A stretch of DNA of 64,000 nucleotides from Alphaproteobacteria bacterium (GTDB lineage Bacteria > Pseudomonadota > Alphaproteobacteria > UBA6615): positions 101,526 to 165,525 of the forward strand of contig JAJFJA010000047.1 of the NCBI GenBank assembly GCA_021774445.1. The letters run 5' to 3'. The notes beneath the pieces are model-generated. The model was not told the origin of the DNA. It was given only the letters and a program-made list of their open reading frames with translations, and ran no database searches. Shown here piece after piece: positions 58,609 through 64,000 of this stretch. Position 1 is the first letter of the stretch. Each line of letters starts with the position of its first letter. The translations under genes and the position numbers were made by a program.

Positions 58609-60915
58609 ATGGTCGATCCTTTTGAAATAGTTGAAGATGCCGCGCCGCCGGCGCCGCTGCCAGCCGGCGATCCGGGCCAGCCGCCGCCTTATCTTGCAGC
58701 GTTGAACGAGGGCCAACGGGCGGCTGTCGAGACCATTAACGGCCCGGTCCTCGTGCTGGCCGGCGCCGGCACCGGTAAAACCCGTGCCCTCACGACCCGC
58801 TTGGCCCACATACTGCGCCTTGGTCAGGCGCGGCCCTGGGAGATGCTCGCCGTCACCTTCACCAACAAGGCCGCCCGTGAGATGCGCGAGCGTGTGCGCG
58901 AACTCGTCGGCGGCCCGGCCGAGGCGCTGTGGCTGGGGACCTTCCATGCCCTCGGCGCGCGCATGCTCCGCCGCCATGCCGAATTGGTAGGGCTGCGGCC
59001 GAATTTCACCATTCTTGACGCCGACGACCAGGTCCGCCTGCTCAAGCAGCTCATCGCCGCCCAAGGCATCGACGACAAGAAATGGCCGGCCCGCATGCTG
59101 ATGGGCGTCATCCAGCGCTGGAAGGACCGCGCCCAAACGCCGGCGGACATCTCCGCCGCCGACGCCGGTGACTTGGCCGGCGGTCGCTTGGTCGAGATCT
59201 ACGCCGAATATCAGGAGCGGCTGCGGGTTCTGAACGCCGCCGACTTCGGCGACTTGCTGCTGCATTGCTTGACCCTGCTCAAGGCCAACGAGGACATCCT
59301 CAAGGATTATCAGCGGCAATTTCGTTACATCCTCGTCGATGAATATCAGGATACCAACGTCGCGCAATATCTATGGCTGCGCCTGCTTGCCCAGGGCCAC
59401 CGAAACATTGCCTGCGTCGGCGACGACGACCAGTCCATCTATGCCTGGCGCGGCGCCGAAGTCGGCAACATCCTGCGCTTCGAGAAGGATTTTCCCGGCG
59501 CTGCGGTGGTCCGGCTGGAGCAGAACTATCGCTCCACCGAGCACATTCTCGGCGCCGCCAGCGGCCTGATCGCCAAGAACGAGGGCCGCCTCGGCAAGAC
59601 CCTCTGGACCGCGGCCGACGGCGGCGGCCCCGTCGTCGTCCGCGGTGTTTGGGACAGCGAGGAGGAGGCGCGGGTCGTCGCCGATCGCATCGAGGATATT
59701 CAGCGCCGCCGCGAAGCTCGGCTCAATGACATCGCCATCTTGGTGCGCGCCGGCTTTCAGACCCGTGAGTTCGAAGAGCGCTTCCTCACCTTGGGCATTC
59801 CCTACCGCGTCGTCGGCGGTCCGCGCTTTTATGAGCGTCAGGAGATCCGCGACGCCATGGCCTATCTCAGGGTCATCAACCAGCCCGATGACGATCTCGC
59901 CTTTGAACGCATCGTCAATCGGCCCAAGCGTGGCATCGGCGAGGCGACGGTTCAGATCCTGCATCGCGCCGCCCGCGGCGCCGGCGTTTCGCTCTTCCGC
60001 GCCGCTCGCAATATTGTCACCACGGACGAGTTGAAGGCCCGTGCCCGCAGGTCCCTCGGCGACCTTGTGGCCGACTTCGACCGCTGGCGCAGCCTGGTGG
60101 AGCAGGTCCCTCAAGGCGATCTGGCCGGCACGGTGCTGGATGAGTCGGGCTACACCACCATGCTCATGGACGACCGCTCGCCGGAGGCGCCTGGGCGCCT
60201 TGAAAACCTCAAGGAACTTGTGACCGCCATGGCCGAGTTCGAGAATCTCGCCGGCTTTCTCGAGCATGTCGCTCTGGTCATGGAAAACAATGAGGGCGCC
60301 GGCGGCGAATTGGTCAGCATCATGACCCTACACAGCGCCAAGGGCCTGGAATTCGACACGGTGTTCCTGCCCGGTTGGGAAGAGGAGTTGTTCCCGCACC
60401 GCCGCAATCTAGACGAGAATGGGCCGGCGGGCCTGGAGGAGGAGCGCCGCCTAGCCTATGTCGGCCTGACCCGGGCCAAGCGCCAAGCCGAGATCCTGTT
60501 TGCCGGCAACCGCCGCATCCACGGCCAATGGCAAAGCGCCATGCCCAGCCGTTTCATCGACGAGCTGCCGGCCCAGCATGTCACCGTCGAATCGGCGTCA
60601 GGCCTTTACGGCAATACCGGCGCCTATGGCCGCCATGATAACGATCGCAGTCACTTCGAGACCCAGTCCGACTGGGGCGGCCAGCGCCGGCGCACCGCGC
60701 GCTATAAACGTGAGCCCATGGTCATCGAAGGTCGCGCCGAGCGTGTCAGCGCCGCCGCCACGCCGTCCTATACCGTTGGCGAGCGTGTTTTTCACCAGAA
60801 ATTTGGCTATGGCAATATTCGCGCCATTGAAGGCAGCAAGCTCGAGATCGCCTTCGACAAGGCCGGCATCAAGAAGGTCATGGACAGCTTCATTCTGCCG
60901 GCCAGCGCGGTATAG
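58609..60915 (+). CDS. UvrD/PcrA-type superfamily 1 DNA helicase
   Basis: LNEGQRAAVETINGPVLVLAGAGTGKTRALTTRLAHIL, VDEYQDTN, VGDDDQSIYAWRGAE, LMTLHSAKGLEFDTVFLPGWEEELFPH; PcrA-like C-terminus. Confidence 0.93.
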   Translation: MVDPFEIVEDAAPPAPLPAGDPGQPPPYLAALNEGQRAAVETINGPVLVLAGAGTGKTRALTTRLAHILRLGQARPWEMLAVTFTNKAAREMRERVRELVGGPAEALWLGTFHALGARMLRRHAELVGLRPNFTILDADDQVRLLKQLIAAQGIDDKKWPARMLMGVIQRWKDRAQTPADISAADAGDLAGGRLVEIYAEYQERLRVLNAADFGDLLLHCLTLLKANEDILKDYQRQFRYILVDEYQDTNVAQYLWLRLLAQGHRNIACVGDDDQSIYAWRGAEVGNILRFEKDFPGAAVVRLEQNYRSTEHILGAASGLIAKNEGRLGKTLWTAADGGGPVVVRGVWDSEEEARVVADRIEDIQRRREARLNDIAILVRAGFQTREFEERFLTLGIPYRVVGGPRFYERQEIRDAMAYLRVINQPDDDLAFERIVNRPKRGIGEATVQILHRAARGAGVSLFRAARNIVTTDELKARARRSLGDLVADFDRWRSLVEQVPQGDLAGTVLDESGYTTMLMDDRSPEAPGRLENLKELVTAMAEFENLAGFLEHVALVMENNEGAGGELVSIMTLHSAKGLEFDTVFLPGWEEELFPHRRNLDENGPAGLEEERRLAYVGLTRAKRQAEILFAGNRRIHGQWQSAMPSRFIDELPAQHVTVESASGLYGNTGAYGRHDNDRSHFETQSDWGGQRRRTARYKREPMVIEGRAERVSAAATPSYTVGERVFHQKFGYGNIRAIEGSKLEIAFDKAGIKKVMDSFILPASAV

Positions 60916-60932
60916 CGATAGGTCGCGCCGCC

Positions 60933-61799
60933 ATGTCGCTGTGGAAAGTCGAGTTGGCGGTGCCTCAGGCGCGCGCCGAAGCCGTTGCGGACGCCTTGGA
61001 ACCGCTGATGGTATCGGTCGCGATATTCGGCGTCGATGGCGCCGGACCGGCGCGGATCGAGGCTTTTGCCCAGAGCGAGCCCGATCCGGACACGCTGATG
61101 GCGCTGCTGGCCCCGGCTGGGTATGCCGGCGCCCCACCCCATATCGTGTGGCTACCGGAGATTGATTGGCTGGCCCGGAATCGCGACAGCTTCGCACCTC
61201 TCGCGGTCGGCCGCTTCTTCATCCATGATTCCTATCATCAGGGCTGCCCACCGGTGAACGCCATCGCCTTGCAGATCGACGCCGCCACCGCCTTCGGCAC
61301 CGGCGCCCACGCCACCACCCAAGGCTGTCTGGTCTTACTTGACGCCCTCATGCGGCGCGGTGTTGCGCCTTGGCCGATCCTCGACCTTGGCTGTGGCACG
61401 GGTATTCTCGCTCTCGCGATCGCCAAGGCGCAACGCCGGGCCGTTCTCGCCGCCGATATCGACCCGGAGGCCGTACGCATGACCCGCCTCAACGCCCGCC
61501 TGAACGGCGTCGCCCCGTGGGTCCGGGCTGTGCAGGCCAGCGGCTATCATGCCGCCGCGATCCGCCGCACCGGGCCCTTTGGACTGATCGTCGCCAATAT
61601 CCTGGCCCGACCCCTCGCCGACATGGCCGCCGACCTCGCGCGAAATTTGGCGCCAGGCGGCACCGTGATCCTGTCCGGCTTGCTCGAGAGCCAAGAGCGG
61701 CAAGTTCTAGCGCCCCACTTGGCCCAGGGCCTCGCCCTGCGCCACCGCTACAGCCGGGACGGTTGGCTCTCTTTGCTGTTGCAACGTCGCGGAAATTAA
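60933..61799 (+). CDS. prmA: Ribosomal protein L11 methyltransferase
   Basis: DAATAFGTGAHATTQGCLVLLDAL, ILDLGCGTGILALAIAK, GLIVANILARPLADMA. Confidence 0.9.
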   Translation: MSLWKVELAVPQARAEAVADALEPLMVSVAIFGVDGAGPARIEAFAQSEPDPDTLMALLAPAGYAGAPPHIVWLPEIDWLARNRDSFAPLAVGRFFIHDSYHQGCPPVNAIALQIDAATAFGTGAHATTQGCLVLLDALMRRGVAPWPILDLGCGTGILALAIAKAQRRAVLAADIDPEAVRMTRLNARLNGVAPWVRAVQASGYHAAAIRRTGPFGLIVANILARPLADMAADLARNLAPGGTVILSGLLESQERQVLAPHLAQGLALRHRYSRDGWLSLLLQRRGN

Positions 61800-61865
61800 A
61801 CGGGCGGCCACCCAGGGAGGAGAAAGGTGGCCGCCCGCAGGCGTCAAACGAACCGGCGCATCCTG

Positions 61866-62114
61866 CTACCGGGCATCGTTCGCGCGAATAGGGGGCACCA
61901 GCGGGCCATACCCGGGTGCCGAGAGAATGTCTGCCGCGGAAAGCGCGTAAACATCGACCGCCGGTACCATCGCCCGGCGACCAGTCGCGGTCGCCAGCAT
62001 CTGGACAGCGCGTCCATAGGACCGCAGCCGGCGCCCGAAGGCTACGAACGGCGTTGCCATAGTGACAAAACCTTCGTTGTCGCGATGTTCGGCCATGCTA
62101 ATGACGGCGGCCAT
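61866..62114 (-). CDS. Small uncharacterised protein
   Basis: MATPFVAFGRRLRSYGRAVQMLATATGRRAMVPAVDVYALSAADILSAPG; no overlap with an annotated gene; weak evidence. Confidence 0.4.
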   Translation of the reverse strand: MAAVISMAEHRDNEGFVTMATPFVAFGRRLRSYGRAVQMLATATGRRAMVPAVDVYALSAADILSAPGYGPLVPPIRANDAR

Positions 62115-62306
62115 GACGTTAACTTTCCAACTGTTTGCTGCAGTGCCACAGTGCCAGGAGACGTTTGAAATATATGTCTAATTTCGACAAAATCACGTTT
62201 CGATTTTTGCAATGCAGCATTGCAGTCGCCGCGTGGCTTGCTGAGCCGGTCTCCAACAGTTCTCGCGCTATTGCTGTGCCTTCGTCCGTCGGCATAGTCT
62301 GTGCGC

Positions 62307-64000
62307 ATGACCGAGACCGCGACAGTGACTGAGACCGGGCCAACGGCGCACAGGCTCGCTGCCCTGCGGCGCGAACTGGCGGACCGCCGGTTAGACGGCT
62401 TTATCGTGCCCCATGCCGATGAATATCATCATGAATGGCTGCCGCCGCGCGCCGCGCGCCTGGCCTGGTTGACCGGCTTCAACGGCTCGGCGGGGGCGGC
62501 GATAGTAATGCGCGAGCGGGCGGCGATTTTCGTCGATGGCCGTTACACCCTGCAAGTTCGCCAGCAGGTTGATGGCGAGTCTTTCGAGTACCGACACTTG
62601 ATTGCCGAGCCGCCGCGCCAGTGGCTTGCCCGTAACATTTCCGCCGGAGACCGCATCGGCTTCGACCCTTGGCTGCATACCGAGGTTGACGCGGTTGCGC
62701 TGCGCAAGGTCTGCCGAGACGCCGGCGCCGAACTCGTTCCAACGACCGAGAACCCGTTGGACGCGGTCTGGCCGGATCAGCCGCCGCCACCGCTTGCCCC
62801 GGTCGTGCCTCATCCGGACGTCTTCGCCGGTCGCGACTCAGCCTCCAAGCGCGCCGAGATCGCCGCCGGTATTAAGCAGGAGGGCGCGGCGGCGGCGGTC
62901 ATCAGCCGTCCGGAGTCCATTGCCTGGCTGCTCAACATTCGCGGCGGCGACGTTGCCGACACGCCTTTACCGCTCAGTTCCGCCATTCTCCACGATGATG
63001 GCGCCGTCGAGCTGTTTATCGACCGCCGCAAACTGACGCCGGAGACTGAGCAGCATCTCGGCAATCATGTGTCTGTGTCGCCCCCTGAGGCCTTGTCAGA
63101 GGCTTTGGACCGTTTGGCTAAGGCCGGCAGGCCGATCCGCATCTGCCCGCGCACGGCACCCTCCTGGCTGTTTCATCGGGTGCGGGAAGCCGGCGGTGAG
63201 GTCCGCGAGGCCGCCGATCCTTGCGAGCTCCCCAAAGCACGTAAGAATCAGGTCGAATTGGATGGCACCCGGGCCGCCCATCGCCGCGACGGCGTCGCCC
63301 TGACCCGGTTTTTGTCCTGGCTGGCCGCGACCGCCCCAGGCGGCGGCGTCACCGAGTTGTCCGCCGAGGCCCGGCTCGAGGCTCTGCGGCGCGATGGCGA
63401 GCATTTTCGCGGCCTCAGTTTCTCCACCATTTCCGGCGCCGGCCCCAACGGCGCCATCGTCCATTACCGCTCAACCGAGGCAAGCAATCGCCCGCTCGCA
63501 CCCGGCGAACTGTATTTGGTCGATTCCGGCGCCCAATACCTCGACGGCACCACCGATGTGACGCGCACGCTCGCCATCGGCGAACCGAGCGCCGAGATGA
63601 CGGACCGCTTCACTCGGGTGCTCAAGGGCCACATCGCCATCGCCACGGCGTGTTTTCCCAGCGGTACGAGCGGCGCCCAACTCGATACTCTGGCCCGGCA
63701 GTCCCTCTGGCAGGCTGGGCTCGACTACGATCACGGCACTGGCCATGGCGTCGGCAGCTATCTCGGCGTCCATGAGGGCCCACAGCGCATCTCCAAGCTG
63801 GGCCAGGTGCCGCTCGAGGCTGGCATGATCGTCTCCAACGAACCTGGTTATTACAAAGAAGGTGCTTACGGCATCCGCATCGAGAATCTGGTGACTGTCG
63901 TTGCCGTCTCGGTCGCCGGGGCGGAGCGCGAGATGCTGGGCTTCGAAACCCTCACCCTGGCCCCCATCGATCTCGGGCTCGTCGCGCCGGCCCTGCTCAC
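62307..64000 (+). CDS. M24B Xaa-Pro aminopeptidase, 3' truncated by window end
   Basis: ATG at 62307 with open frame to 64000: FIVPHADEYHHEWLPPRAARLAWLTGFNGSAG, VDSGAQYLDGTTDVTRT, GTGHGVGSYLGVHEGPQRIS; absent from the ORF track because it has no stop. Confidence 0.92.
   Translation, partial: MTETATVTETGPTAHRLAALRRELADRRLDGFIVPHADEYHHEWLPPRAARLAWLTGFNGSAGAAIVMRERAAIFVDGRYTLQVRQQVDGESFEYRHLIAEPPRQWLARNISAGDRIGFDPWLHTEVDAVALRKVCRDAGAELVPTTENPLDAVWPDQPPPPLAPVVPHPDVFAGRDSASKRAEIAAGIKQEGAAAAVISRPESIAWLLNIRGGDVADTPLPLSSAILHDDGAVELFIDRRKLTPETEQHLGNHVSVSPPEALSEALDRLAKAGRPIRICPRTAPSWLFHRVREAGGEVREAADPCELPKARKNQVELDGTRAAHRRDGVALTRFLSWLAATAPGGGVTELSAEARLEALRRDGEHFRGLSFSTISGAGPNGAIVHYRSTEASNRPLAPGELYLVDSGAQYLDGTTDVTRTLAIGEPSAEMTDRFTRVLKGHIAIATACFPSGTSGAQLDTLARQSLWQAGLDYDHGTGHGVGSYLGVHEGPQRISKLGQVPLEAGMIVSNEPGYYKEGAYGIRIENLVTVVAVSVAGAEREMLGFETLTLAPIDLGLVAPALL

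Overview
High-GC alphaproteobacterium-like chromosomal window with about 55 supportable CDSs. I saw no rRNA, tRNA, CRISPR array, phage or intact transposon. The main result is a split vitamin B6 (pyridoxine/pyridoxamine) catabolic locus. Block A (about 2.7-12.7 kb, + strand) encodes a gentisate-dioxygenase-family cupin, an LVIVD beta-propeller protein, RidA, a GST, a 3-hydroxyacyl-CoA-dehydrogenase-like protein resembling 5-formyl-3-hydroxy-2-methylpyridine-4-carboxylate dehydrogenase, a complete BMP-type ABC importer, and a 4-pyridoxolactonase-like MBL protein. Block B (about 16.6-21.2 kb) encodes an AraC regulator, a pyridoxal-4-dehydrogenase-like SDR, a pyridoxamine-pyruvate-aminotransferase-like protein and a GMC oxidoreductase (pyridoxine-4-oxidase-like). 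The known lower-pathway enzymes (MHPC oxygenase, HMPDC decarboxylase, amidohydrolase) are absent. The cupin, RidA and GST genes suggest an undescribed ring-cleavage branch, and the BMP transporter is a candidate B6 importer. Between the blocks sits a redox-signalling cassette: a Crp/Fnr-type regulator plus a [2Fe-2S] ferredoxin - class III cyclase - Rieske fusion, next to a cupredoxin and a DUF4142 protein. Other points of interest are a pseudo-HtrA lacking all three triad residues, an uncharacterised three-gene operon with a divergent trypsin-fold protein, remnants of ThuA and MocR genes, tandem orphan family-5 binding proteins, an ArsR-methyltransferase fusion beside metF-metH, and a copper efflux module. 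Family assignments come from reading translations and from memory of reference sequences; no database search was run.
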